Source: an uncultured cyanobacterium
Lineage (GTDB): Bacteria; Cyanobacteriota; Cyanobacteriia; PCC-6307; Cyanobiaceae
Direction of reading: 5' to 3'
Assembly: GCA_903934745.1 (NCBI GenBank)
Contig: CAIZOZ010000560.1
Span: forward strand, 1 to 5,374
DNA length: 5,374 bases
Under the pieces are notes generated by a model. That model did not search any database. It was not told the origin of the DNA and saw only the letters and a list, made by a program, of their open reading frames with translations. The translations under genes were made by a program, and so were the position numbers. Below, in pieces: positions 1 through 4,958 of this stretch (the first letter of the stretch is position 1; every line of letters begins with the position of its first letter).

Positions 1-1
1 G

Positions 2-217
2 GGCGTGAGCACGATGGCCTTCAACCTCAACGGTTTCAACTTCAACCAGTCGATCCTCGACGGCCAAGGCCGTGTGGTGAACACCTGGGCCGATGTGCTG
101 AACCGCGCTGGTCTGGGCATGGAAGTGATGCACGAGCGCAATGCTCACAACTTCCCGCTCGATCTGGCTGCCGCCACCGCCACCCCCGTGGCGCTGACCG
201 CTCCTTCGATCGGCTGA
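2..217 (+). CDS. psbA: Photosystem II D1 protein, C-terminal part (5' end outside window)
   Basis: This is the last 71 codons of psbA; the rest lies upstream of the window. D1 is the photosystem II reaction-centre subunit in the thylakoid membrane and binds P680 and the oxygen-evolving manganese cluster. The visible part contains the HERNAHNFPLDLA block. By standard D1 numbering it carries the Mn4CaO5 ligands His332, Glu333, Asp342 and the carboxylate of Ala344. His337 is also present. After LDLA there is a 15-residue extension (starting AATATPVAL) that the CtpA protease is known to remove in cyanobacteria so that Ala344 becomes the mature C-terminus. The inferred full length would be about 359 residues, normal for the family. 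The reading frame is open from the first base of the window, and the TGA is followed by a clear terminator. Identification is very secure. Which psbA paralogue or D1 isoform this is cannot be told from the C-terminus. Confidence 0.98.
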   Translation, partial: GVSTMAFNLNGFNFNQSILDGQGRVVNTWADVLNRAGLGMEVMHERNAHNFPLDLAAATATPVALTAPSIG

Positions 218-272
218 CCAGCTGCGCTGGTTTTACATTCAGGAATCCCCCACCGGCTTCGGCCGGATCAAG

Positions 273-298
273 CCCCTCTCTGCGGAGAGGGGTTTTTT
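273..298 (+). terminator. Intrinsic terminator of psbA
   Basis: A perfect 8-bp stem (cccctctc / gagagggg) with a 4-nt loop (tgcg) is followed directly by six T residues. It lies 55 nt after the psbA stop, as expected for a strongly transcribed gene. A smaller ccgg-ttc-ggccgg inverted repeat sits just upstream at about 253-266. The terminator separates psbA transcription from aroC, so aroC should have its own promoter between about 299 and 392, although I see no confident -35/-10 pair there. Confidence 0.93.
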
Positions 299-392
299 AT
301 TGGGGTTGGGAGCTGGCCTGGCCAAGCTGGATGGTGGTGGCAGCCCAGCCGCTGCCTTGTGTTTTGTAGGCTCCAGCCAGTGCATCCGTGTC

Positions 393-1481
393 ATGGGCAG
401 CAGCTTCGGCCACCTCTTCCGCATCAGCACCTTCGGTGAATCCCACGGCGGTGGTGTCGGCGTGATCGTCGATGGCTGTCCGCCCCGACTACCGCTGGAC
501 CTGGAAGCGATTCAGGCCGAACTCGACCGGCGCAAACCGGGCCAGAGCAAGATCACCACCCCACGCAAGGAGGACGACCGGGTCGAGATTCTCAGCGGCC
601 TGCTCGATGGCGTCACCCTGGGCACGCCGATCGCCATGGTGGTGCGCAACAAGGATCAGCGCCCCCAGGACTACAGCGAGATGGCGGTGGCCTTTCGCCC
701 CTCCCACGCCGACGCCACCTATCAGGCCAAGTACGGCATCCAGGCCCGCAGTGGCGGCGGCCGCGCCTCGGCCCGGGAGACGATCGGCCGGGTGGCCGCC
801 GGCGCGATCGCCAAGCAACTGCTCGCCAAGGCCCACGGCACCGAAGTGATCGCCTGGGTGCGGCGCATCCACACGATCGAGGCCTCGATCGATCCGGCCT
901 CGGTGAATCTGGAGGCGGTGGAAGCCAACATCGTGCGCTGCCCCGATGCTGAGGCCGCCGAGCGGATGATCGAGCGGATCGAGGCGATCGGCCGCGACGG
1001 CGACTCCTGCGGTGGCGTGATCGAATGCATTGTGCGCAACCCGCCGGTGGGGCTGGGCATGCCGGTGTTCGACAAGCTCGAAGCCGACCTGGCCAAGGCG
1101 GTGATGTCGCTGCCGGCCACCAAGGGCTTTGAGATCGGCTCCGGCTTTGCCGGCACCCTGCTGCGGGGCAGCGAACACAACGATCCCTTCCTGCCCACCG
1201 ACGACGGCAGCCTGCACACCGCCACCAACAACTCCGGCGGCATCCAGGGCGGCATCAGCAACGGCGAGGAGATCGTGCTGCGGGTGGCCTTCAAGCCCAC
1301 CGCCACGATCCGCAAGGAGCAGCAGACGATCGATTCCGAAGGCAACGCCACCACCCTGGCGGCCAAGGGCCGCCACGACCCCTGCGTGCTGCCGCGGGCC
1401 GTGCCGATGGTGGAGGCGATGGTGGCCTTGGTGCTGGCGGACCATCTGCTGCGCCAGCAGGGGCAGTGCAGCCTTTGGTGA
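393..1481 (+). CDS. aroC: Chorismate synthase
   Basis: Cytosolic chorismate synthase (EC 4.2.3.5) makes chorismate from 5-enolpyruvylshikimate-3-phosphate using reduced FMN; it is the last shikimate-pathway step before aromatic amino acids, folate and quinones. The 362-residue product has the normal family length. It starts MGSSFGHLFR and carries the GESHGGG signature with the conserved His at 18. It also has RPSHADATY (second conserved His at 105), the RSGGGRASARET FMN/substrate loop at 119-130, MSLPATKGFEIGSG, NNSGGIQGGISNGEE, and RHDPCVLPRAVPMVEAM near the C-terminus (from 327). The frame is open upstream to a TTG at 300, but that extension crosses from the terminator and lacks family similarity, so ATG 393 is chosen. 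No good Shine-Dalgarno is visible. The last ~130-170 nt, including about 11 nt past the stop, recur twice later in the window. The gene looks intact and functional. Confidence 0.98.
   Translation: MGSSFGHLFRISTFGESHGGGVGVIVDGCPPRLPLDLEAIQAELDRRKPGQSKITTPRKEDDRVEILSGLLDGVTLGTPIAMVVRNKDQRPQDYSEMAVAFRPSHADATYQAKYGIQARSGGGRASARETIGRVAAGAIAKQLLAKAHGTEVIAWVRRIHTIEASIDPASVNLEAVEANIVRCPDAEAAERMIERIEAIGRDGDSCGGVIECIVRNPPVGLGMPVFDKLEADLAKAVMSLPATKGFEIGSGFAGTLLRGSEHNDPFLPTDDGSLHTATNNSGGIQGGISNGEEIVLRVAFKPTATIRKEQQTIDSEGNATTLAAKGRHDPCVLPRAVPMVEAMVALVLADHLLRQQGQCSLW
804..811. repeat. HIP1 octamer
   Basis: One copy of the palindrome GCGATCGC lies inside aroC. This octamer is highly over-represented in many cyanobacterial genomes. 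I found only this exact copy in the window, so it is weak support for the cyanobacterial assignment rather than a functional site. Confidence 0.5.
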
Positions 1482-1498
1482 GCCGGGCTGGGGTTGCC

Positions 1499-1642
1499 AT
1501 GAAGGTGACGGCTTACTTCCGTGATGTGGTGCGGCTTGAGGACAGAGAAACCGTTCACCATGCCTTCTTTGATCGGGGCTTTCTCAGGTCACTGAGCAGA
1601 GCTCAGTCCCCTCCACCATCTGCCGAGCCTCCCTCGCGATGA
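1499..1642 (+). pseudogene. Remnant of a small gene that pairs with DUF2283, core deleted
   Basis: A 47-codon frame opens with ATG 17 nt after the aroC stop and ends at a TGA that overlaps the next start codon as ATGA. It begins MKVTAYFRD and continues with VVRLEDRETVHHAFFDRGFL, then a tail (RSLSRAQSPPPSAEPPSR) that I do not recognise. From memory, small proteins encoded just upstream of DUF2283 genes start with a similar MKVTxYF block and end with a block like LRVVxLEDGETVHNAFPDRxF. Those ends are separated by several dozen residues containing an RxWG-type core. Here the two ends are joined directly, which I read as an in-frame internal deletion. The 4-nt overlap suggests translational coupling and a former two-gene toxin-antitoxin-like cassette. 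No ribosome binding site is obvious. The family match is by recall and needs a search; the frame and the overlap are seen directly. Confidence 0.5.
1591..1607. repeat. Short perfect hairpin
   Basis: A 7-bp inverted repeat (actgagc / gctcagt) with a 3-nt loop (aga) lies near the 3' end of the remnant gene, just after the part that resembles its family. There is no T-run, so it is not a convincing terminator. It may be a deletion or insertion scar or chance. Confidence 0.4.
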
Positions 1643-1899
1643 AGATCCACTATTTTCCGGACACAGACACGCTGTACATCGCCTTGGCGGAACGGGACAG
1701 CTGCAGTTCCGAGGCCATCAGCGATAACCTGATCATCGACTTTGATGCCTAGGGGCGGCCGGTGGGGCAGCCGGTGGGGCTGACGGTGGAGCACTACTCC
1801 CAGATCAGCGACAGCAGCAGGATCGAAACACTCCTGCCGATCACGCCGGCACTGCAACCAGCCGGAACATCGCCACCACCAAAACCGGCGAGATCCTGA
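1639..1899 (+). pseudogene. DUF2283-like protein, interrupted by an in-frame TAG
   Basis: The frame starts at ATG 1639 and reads MKIHYFPDTDTLYIALAERD, then an EAISDNLIIDFDA block. This is the typical N-terminal half of the DUF2283 family, small proteins of about 60-80 residues often encoded in toxin-antitoxin-like pairs. Codon 38 is TAG (1750-1752), at a position where DUF2283 proteins usually have Glu, Gln or Asn before Gly. Beyond it the same frame continues with GRPVGQPVGLTVEHYSQ, clearly the rest of the domain, and ends at TGA 1897-1899. A 12-bp near-tandem duplication (ccggtggggcag / ccggtggggctg) adds about four residues in the PVGQPVG segment. The last ~13 nt overlap the antisense vapC remnant, so the native 3' end may be lost. 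As it stands it would give only a 37-residue peptide. The molecular function of DUF2283 is unknown. Confidence 0.75.
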
Positions 1900-2006
1900 A
1901 CCAGAAAGCGCACGGCCGGATGGGAGCCCAGCAGCGCCAACCAGCGCTCCACATCAAGGCTGAGGGCGAGCCGTCCCCTGTTCACCAGCATCGCCACTTC
2001 CCAGCA
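1887..2006. repeat. 120-nt vapC direct repeat, left copy
   Basis: Aligns without gaps to 5255-5374 with 9 mismatches by my count (about 92% identity). The right copy is cut by the window edge, so the repeat may be longer. Most differences are at synonymous or conservative positions in the vapC frame. Confidence 0.9.
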
Positions 2007-2112
2007 GCTGATCGCGGACACCAGCAGCCCTGGTGAACCACCCGGACGGACGGCGCTCTCGATCTTCTGATCGATGGCGGCCAGGGCATCAGCAGCCGTT
2101 CACGAGCAACAG
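1887..2112 (-). pseudogene. vapC: Truncated VapC-type PIN-domain toxin remnant
   Basis: Read on the minus strand this gives DALAAIDQKIE, a short linker, then LLVSAISCWEVAMLVNRGRL, ALSLDVERWLALLGSHPAV and RFLVQDL. This is the middle of a VapC-family PIN nuclease, the toxin of type II VapBC modules and usually an RNase. Both ends are missing. The N-terminal DTxxLLW region with the first catalytic Asp is gone; a stop sits just upstream in frame, though another frame reads WLLLVNG, which hints at a frameshift near 2090-2100. The C-terminal half, with DPADRFL and SADSKI as seen in the other copy, is replaced after about 1887 by sequence belonging to the DUF2283 gene. No VapB antitoxin is recognisable upstream. 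It cannot encode an active PIN nuclease. It is about 92% identical over 120 nt to the vapC at the right end of the window. Confidence 0.8.
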
Positions 2113-2257
2113 CCAGGCTCAACTCGGAATTCTCCTCAGAATCTTCGCCGAACTGATCCCTTTTCCGCATGGCGGAGCGCCCAGAGATGGAGACGGCCGG
2201 ATCACTGGCACACCCCCCCCCACAAAAACGCGCCGGAGGCCAATGTTAATGCGTAAT
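2113..2257. other. Intergenic stretch with a nine-C run
   Basis: I recognise no gene here. On the minus strand a frame beginning MRKRDQFGEDSEENSE (ATG near 2168) runs into the vapC remnant out of its frame; it has no ribosome binding site and no family I know. Nine consecutive C residues lie at 2213-2221, followed by an A-rich patch. The promoter of the downstream gene is presumably in the AT-richer part (about 2220-2257), but I cannot place it. Confidence 0.4.
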
Positions 2258-2261
2258 GAGG
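2258..2261 (+). promoter_or_regulatory. Ribosome binding site of the PEP-CTERM-like gene
   Basis: GAGG lies 8 nt upstream of ATG 2270. This spacing favours that ATG over the adjacent TTG at 2267 and over the later in-frame ATG at 2285. Confidence 0.55.
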
Positions 2262-2269
2262 CTTAATTG

Positions 2270-2911
2270 ATGGCGATCGGCGGCATGCTCAAGCGACTTG
2301 GGTTAGCCACCGCTCTCTTGGCGGCTTCGGCATGCACTGTGATCAACGCCGGCGATGCCGATGCCCTCCTTGTTTTTGAATTCATCCAGCAAGGCAGCGA
2401 TGTTGGATTGTTTGTTACTGGCTCGCTCTCCGGTCTTCTGAATCCCGGCTCCGTTAGCAGCAGCCCAGGAGCAATTGTTGCACCAGATTTTGGTGTGGTT
2501 TCAACCGGCAACATTGTCAGCGGCCGGGTATATTCAGTCTCAGGACCGATCAGCTTTGGCTCCGGGTCCCTGGGGGCCACTACTCTATTCAGTAGCTACA
2601 CGGGCGACAACGTTATTTTGACCGGAATTAGTTCATTGCTAACTCTCGACAGTAGCTACGTCCAGGGAAATGCAATCAGCGGCTCAGGTTTGTTTTTAGG
2701 GCAAACCCTGGCCGGCCTCGGTCTGAGTGCCACCCCAGGCCTGCTCGGCACCTGGGCCGTGGACACCGACACCATCGAAGTGCGGGTTGGTACCGCTCCT
2801 CCACCCAGTTCCGCCCCGGGCCCCCTTCCCCTGCTCGGTGCGGCGGCCGCCTTCGCCCACAGCCGTCGCCTGCGGGCCCGTGTGCGCGCCGGCTCCGCGT
2901 CCCAGGCCTGA
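2270..2911 (+). CDS. Exported PEP-CTERM-like sorting-signal protein
   Basis: A 213-residue secreted protein of unknown specific function. The N-terminus (residues 1-32) is a signal peptide: a Lys-Arg pair at 8-9, a hydrophobic stretch LGLATALLAASAC, and an Ala-rich region suitable for cleavage near NAGDADA. The mature part is rich in Ser, Gly, Thr and Leu with many short repeats of polar and beta-prone residues, typical of surface proteins. Near the C-terminus comes PGPLPLLGAAAAFAHSRR (from residue 183), followed by further Arg residues. This Pro-rich motif, hydrophobic stretch and basic tail match the PGPLPLxGA variant of the PEP-CTERM signal common in cyanobacteria, which is thought to be processed by an exosortase. 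An unusual AGSASQA tail follows the basic cluster. Base composition is more AT-rich in the middle than in the flanking genes. It stands alone, with its own terminator, upstream of an HpsJ-like gene. Signal-peptide confidence is high; exact family is uncertain. Confidence 0.8.
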   Translation: MAIGGMLKRLGLATALLAASACTVINAGDADALLVFEFIQQGSDVGLFVTGSLSGLLNPGSVSSSPGAIVAPDFGVVSTGNIVSGRVYSVSGPISFGSGSLGATTLFSSYTGDNVILTGISSLLTLDSSYVQGNAISGSGLFLGQTLAGLGLSATPGLLGTWAVDTDTIEVRVGTAPPPSSAPGPLPLLGAAAAFAHSRRLRARVRAGSASQA

Positions 2912-2937
2912 GCTCTCGGCTTTGTCTTCCCTCTTCT

Positions 2938-2962
2938 GGCCCCGCCACGGCGGGGCCTTTTT
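2938..2962 (+). terminator. Intrinsic terminator after the PEP-CTERM-like gene
   Basis: A 9-nt arm (ggccccgcc) and its exact complement (ggcggggcc) are separated by two bases (effectively an 8-bp stem with a 4-nt loop), followed by five T residues and further T. It lies 26 nt after the stop codon and 37 nt before the next start, so the next gene probably has separate or read-through transcription. Confidence 0.9.
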
Positions 2963-2999
2963 GTTGGCCTGATCCGTTGTTCTCCCCGTGGTGCCCGTG

Positions 3000-3782
3000 A
3001 TGCCGGTGCGCAGTTTCAGCCAGCTAGCCCTGGTGTTCGCCCTGCTGTTCGCCCTGCTCGTGCTCGGCAGCCTCTTCCCCTTCCAGCCCCTCGATGCCGC
3101 CTGGCAGATCCGCCTCGCTGCCGTGCTGGTGAATGCAGCCACGCTGCCCCTGCTGGCCCTAGCGCTGCTGCAGCTGGCCCGCCTCCTCGAGCCCCGCGAT
3201 CCGAGCATCAGGGCGCGGCAGGAGCGTTTCGCGCAGCTGGCCATCGCCGCCAGCCTCGGTTTTCTGCTGCTGGCGCCGCTGCAGATCAGTGCCGGCCTGC
3301 GGCTGCAGAGCCGCGGCGGCGCCGAGCAGCGCAGCCAGCTGCAGCGGGCTGAGCGGCAGCTGGCCGGCCTGCACCTGGCGGTGGCCCAGGCAGCCAGCAA
3401 GGCCGACCTCAAGAGCCGCTTCCAGGCCTTGAACGGCCCCGGCGTATCGCCGGCCGATCTGGAGCTGGCGCTGCCACAGCTCAAGGCCCAAGCCACCATG
3501 GCGCTGGATCAGGCCCAGGTGCAGTTCGCCCGCCAGCGGGTGGCGTTGCCGGCCACGGATCCGCTGCGGTTGTTGCCGGAGCAGTTGCGCAACACCGGCG
3601 CCTGCCTGGCCCTGGCCTGTGGCTTCGCGATCTTCGCGCGCCGCCGTGGCTCGGAGCTCTCGTTGCTGGAGGAAGGCCAGCGCAGTCTGCTCCGGATGCG
3701 GATGCAGCGGCCGAGCCGTTCAGCCACGGTCAGCAACGAGGAGTACATCCGCCAGCTCAGCGGCGACGAGGAGGAGCGCTGA
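3000..3782 (+). CDS. HpsJ-like integral membrane protein
   Basis: The 260-residue product has four hydrophobic segments at about residues 8-28, 38-62, 78-100 and 199-213. Between the third and fourth is a long Gln/Ala/Leu/Arg-rich stretch (about 104-182) likely to form helices or a coiled coil outside the bilayer. The fourth segment is followed by a basic, then acidic, cytoplasmic-type tail ending GDEEER. This architecture and the FPFQPLDAAWQIRLA and VNAATLPLLALALL blocks resemble cyanobacterial HpsJ-family proteins. Those are named for hormogonium polysaccharide secretion, and some are associated with cyanoexosortase systems. The neighbouring PEP-CTERM-like gene fits that link, although no exosortase is in the window. 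ATG 3000 is chosen; GTG codons at 2988, 2991 and 2997 are in frame, and no Shine-Dalgarno decides between them. The family name is recalled from sequence style and layout, not a search. The membrane topology is well supported. Confidence 0.7.
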   Translation: MPVRSFSQLALVFALLFALLVLGSLFPFQPLDAAWQIRLAAVLVNAATLPLLALALLQLARLLEPRDPSIRARQERFAQLAIAASLGFLLLAPLQISAGLRLQSRGGAEQRSQLQRAERQLAGLHLAVAQAASKADLKSRFQALNGPGVSPADLELALPQLKAQATMALDQAQVQFARQRVALPATDPLRLLPEQLRNTGACLALACGFAIFARRRGSELSLLEEGQRSLLRMRMQRPSRSATVSNEEYIRQLSGDEEER

Positions 3783-3840
3783 GGCTGAACCCACACATGA
3801 GGTGCCCCGTGCCGCCGATCGGCAGAGCCTGCTGGCACCG

Positions 3841-3958
3841 CCAAAGGCCGCCACGATCCCTGCGTGCTGCCGCGGGCCGTGCCGATGGTGGCCCTGGTGC
3901 GCGCCGACCACCTGCTGCGCCAGCAGGGGCAGTGCAGACTCTGGTGAGCCGGGCTGGG
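3841..3958 (+). pseudogene. aroC: Second copy of the aroC 3' end
   Basis: These 118 nt correspond to 1363-1492 of the aroC locus. They retain the aroC frame (KGRHDPCVLPRAVPMVAL, then RADHLLRQQGQCRLW) up to a TGA at 3945-3947, plus the same 11 nt that follow the aroC stop (gccgggctggg). Over the 86 nt up to the shared CAGCAG, I count 7 mismatches to aroC and only 3 to the third copy. A 12-nt block encoding the conserved VEAM of chorismate synthase is missing, consistent with recombination between two ATGGTG repeats 12 bp apart in aroC. Upstream the frame is open only to a TGA at 3798, with no start codon. It cannot encode an enzyme. Confidence 0.9.
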
Positions 3959-4014
3959 CTGGACCCAGCAGCGGTCGCGCCCGGAGTGCCTGGAGGCCTT
4001 CGGCAGGCGGCTGA
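3959..4014. other. Unassigned spacer after the second aroC tail
   Basis: The sequence stops resembling the aroC 3' flank after 3958. One frame reads CLEAFGRRLS and stops, just before the next remnant, and may be a shifted part of that remnant. No feature can be assigned. Confidence 0.3.
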
Positions 4015-4278
4015 GCTGATCTGTGGCAACCTGCCGAACAGTCGCTGCGCAACCCCGATCGGGTGATAGCCCGAGTGATCGACATCGGCGACTTCAACAG
4101 CGGGCAGCTGCTGCGACAGCCTGTGGGCGATGGACTTCGGGCCGAGTGCGGCAAGCGGGCCGAGGCGGGGTGGTTCTCGCCGCGTTCCTGGACCATCTGA
4201 CACCACAAACTCGCGCTCACCGCCTTCGGGACTAAATCCTCCCAGCACCAAAACCTGGCTGGCGCCGATCATGTTTGA
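4015..4278 (+). pseudogene. Remnant of a small protein, possibly DUF6922-like, with a nonsense codon
   Basis: From 4015 a frame reads LWQPAEQSLRNPDRVIARVI, then DIGDFNSGQLLRQPVG, and ends AEAGWFSPRSWTI at TGA 4198-4200. The same frame continues with HHKLALTAFG. Small bacterial proteins with a VIxxVxxxGDxxxxxxLLxxxG core and a C-terminal LSxRSWxxWHxxL block are often encoded beside AbiEii-type nucleotidyltransferases; I associate the pattern with DUF6922, tentatively. In that pattern the residue before HH/HxL is Trp, so TGA here is most simply a TGG-to-TGA change. No start codon or ribosome binding site is present, and a TGA lies immediately upstream (4012-4014). Its continuation overlaps the 3' end of the minus-strand toxin gene. 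No nucleotidyltransferase is visible. It is interpreted as a broken antitoxin-like or accessory gene. Confidence 0.45.
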
Positions 4279-4525
4279 CAACAAGAATGCGAATCTCAGT
4301 GTTGTCTTGCCTGTAAACAACGGTATAAGGGAAAATCGCCATTGTCCTTCCACGCAGGCCTCGAGCTCGCGGCGCTCCGAGCTCTGGATAAGCGGCGATG
4401 AGCTCCACGATACGTCGAAACTCATTGACAAATCGAGAGGCGATGAGCGGTGATCCCTGCTGCCGATAGAAGGATGCTGCTTCGCTGACATCATTCTCGG
4501 CGCTTGGATGAATCGTGACCCGCAT
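4232..4525 (-). CDS. ParE/RelE-family toxin
   Basis: A 97-residue toxin of the RelE/ParE superfamily, second gene of a type II toxin-antitoxin pair. It starts MRVTIHPSAENDVSEAASFY, a typical N-terminus in which the first strand leads into a helix that packs on the fold. It continues with FVNEFRRIVELIAAYPELG, the conserved PRARGLRGRTMAIFPYTVVY strand block, and IRILVVKHDRRQPGF. The H-x-R-R-x-P-G motif is retained. After PGF the family usually has an aromatic residue (PGYW/PGFW); here Gly follows, so the extreme C-terminus (GAGRI) may be altered. Its ATG overlaps the antitoxin stop by one base (TGATG), which indicates translational coupling. RelE members cleave mRNA on ribosomes and ParE members poison gyrase; the sequence alone does not decide between them. 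Length and frame look intact, unlike the other addiction genes in the window. Confidence 0.88.
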   Translation of the reverse strand: MRVTIHPSAENDVSEAASFYRQQGSPLIASRFVNEFRRIVELIAAYPELGAPRARGLRGRTMAIFPYTVVYRQDNTEIRILVVKHDRRQPGFGAGRI

Positions 4526-4749
4526 CAGGGGAAAAGGCTCTCAAGACGGCTGATCACCAGTTCGGCAGGCTCACACTCGAGCCGTCCTGATTGCACGTCA
4601 TCCAAGCGCCGTATCGCCAGATCATCCCAGTCACGTTCGAGGGCCTCATCCTGATCCAAGCCAGCGATCAGTTGTTCGAGCAGTTGCAGCCGCTCTGCCG
4701 ATGACAGGCCCATGATCTTGACCTGCAATGAATCCAGTGAACCGCCCAT
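4525..4749 (-). CDS. Addiction-module antitoxin (TIGR02574/PF09720-type)
   Basis: A 74-residue acidic protein, first gene of the toxin-antitoxin pair and presumed to neutralise the downstream ParE/RelE-type toxin by direct binding. It contains LSSAERLQLLEQLIAGLD, followed by an acidic helix DEALERDWDDLAIRRLDDVQ, then SGRLECEPAELVISRLESL. This order (a helix beginning LxxxERxxLxxxLxxSL, then R-x-x-x-x-x-SG, then P-x-E-x-V/L) is that of the putative addiction-module component family TIGR02574. An upstream in-frame ATG at 4776 would add nine residues (MEFEGRVAN). The ATG at 4749 is preferred because GAAGGA/GAG lies upstream of it, while nothing comparable precedes 4776. The gene ends TGATG with the toxin start. 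Autoregulation by the complex is usual for the family, but no operator palindrome is obvious here. Confidence 0.85.
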   Translation of the reverse strand: MGGSLDSLQVKIMGLSSAERLQLLEQLIAGLDQDEALERDWDDLAIRRLDDVQSGRLECEPAELVISRLESLFP

Positions 4750-4757
4750 GTTGGCTA

Positions 4758-4767
4758 CTCGTCCTTC
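4758..4767 (-). promoter_or_regulatory. Probable ribosome binding site of the antitoxin
   Basis: On the minus strand gaaggacgag precedes ATG 4749. GAG is 8 nt from the start and AAGGA about 12 nt away. It is the reason for choosing 4749 over 4776. Confidence 0.45.
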
Positions 4768-4776
4768 GAATTCCAT

Positions 4777-4958
4777 TATGGCGAGGATGGCCAGAAAGCC
4801 ACGACGTCTGCTCCTGGATCACGGATCCACGGTGCAGCCACCATGGCTCGGCCGAGGTGGCACCTTCTCATCAAATCGGTGGTTTTCGCCGAAGGTGGCC
4901 CAGCCCAGTTGAATCCGGCCGTGCGGTCAGCGCCTGGAGCAGGCGGTGCTGGCTGGGA
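4777..4958. other. Unassigned stretch upstream of the antitoxin
   Basis: About 180 nt lie between the antitoxin and the third aroC tail. The plus-strand frame that later carries the aroC tail is open through here but shows no recognisable protein. The promoter of the minus-strand toxin-antitoxin pair should lie in this stretch; I cannot place it. Confidence 0.35.

Noticed and set aside
300..392. N-terminal extension of aroC from TTG 300
   Set aside because: It would begin within 2 nt of the psbA terminator T-run. The Gly/Ala-rich extension does not resemble chorismate synthase, and the family starts near MGSSFGHLFR.
489..1445. Long minus-strand open frame of 318 codons
   Set aside because: It lies entirely antisense to aroC, is His/Gly/Val-rich low-complexity sequence typical of a GC-rich shadow frame, and matches no family. 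aroC is certain.
2113..2168. Minus-strand frame starting MRKRDQFGEDSEENSE as a VapB-like antitoxin for the left vapC
   Set aside because: It overlaps the vapC remnant in a different frame, lacks a ribosome binding site and shows no VapB, Phd or AbrB motif.
2696..3499. Minus-strand open frame of 267 codons
   Set aside because: It spans the end of one good gene, a terminator and most of the HpsJ-like gene in antisense; the composition is Arg/Ser/Ala-rich and no motif is present.
4130..4453. Plus-strand frame of 107 codons opposite the toxin
   Set aside because: The minus-strand frame has clear RelE/ParE motifs and a coupled antitoxin; the plus-strand translation has none.
3757..4494. Minus-strand open frame of 245 codons
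   Set aside because: It crosses the toxin gene in another frame, the remnant and the second aroC tail. It is a mixture of unrelated antisense sequences.
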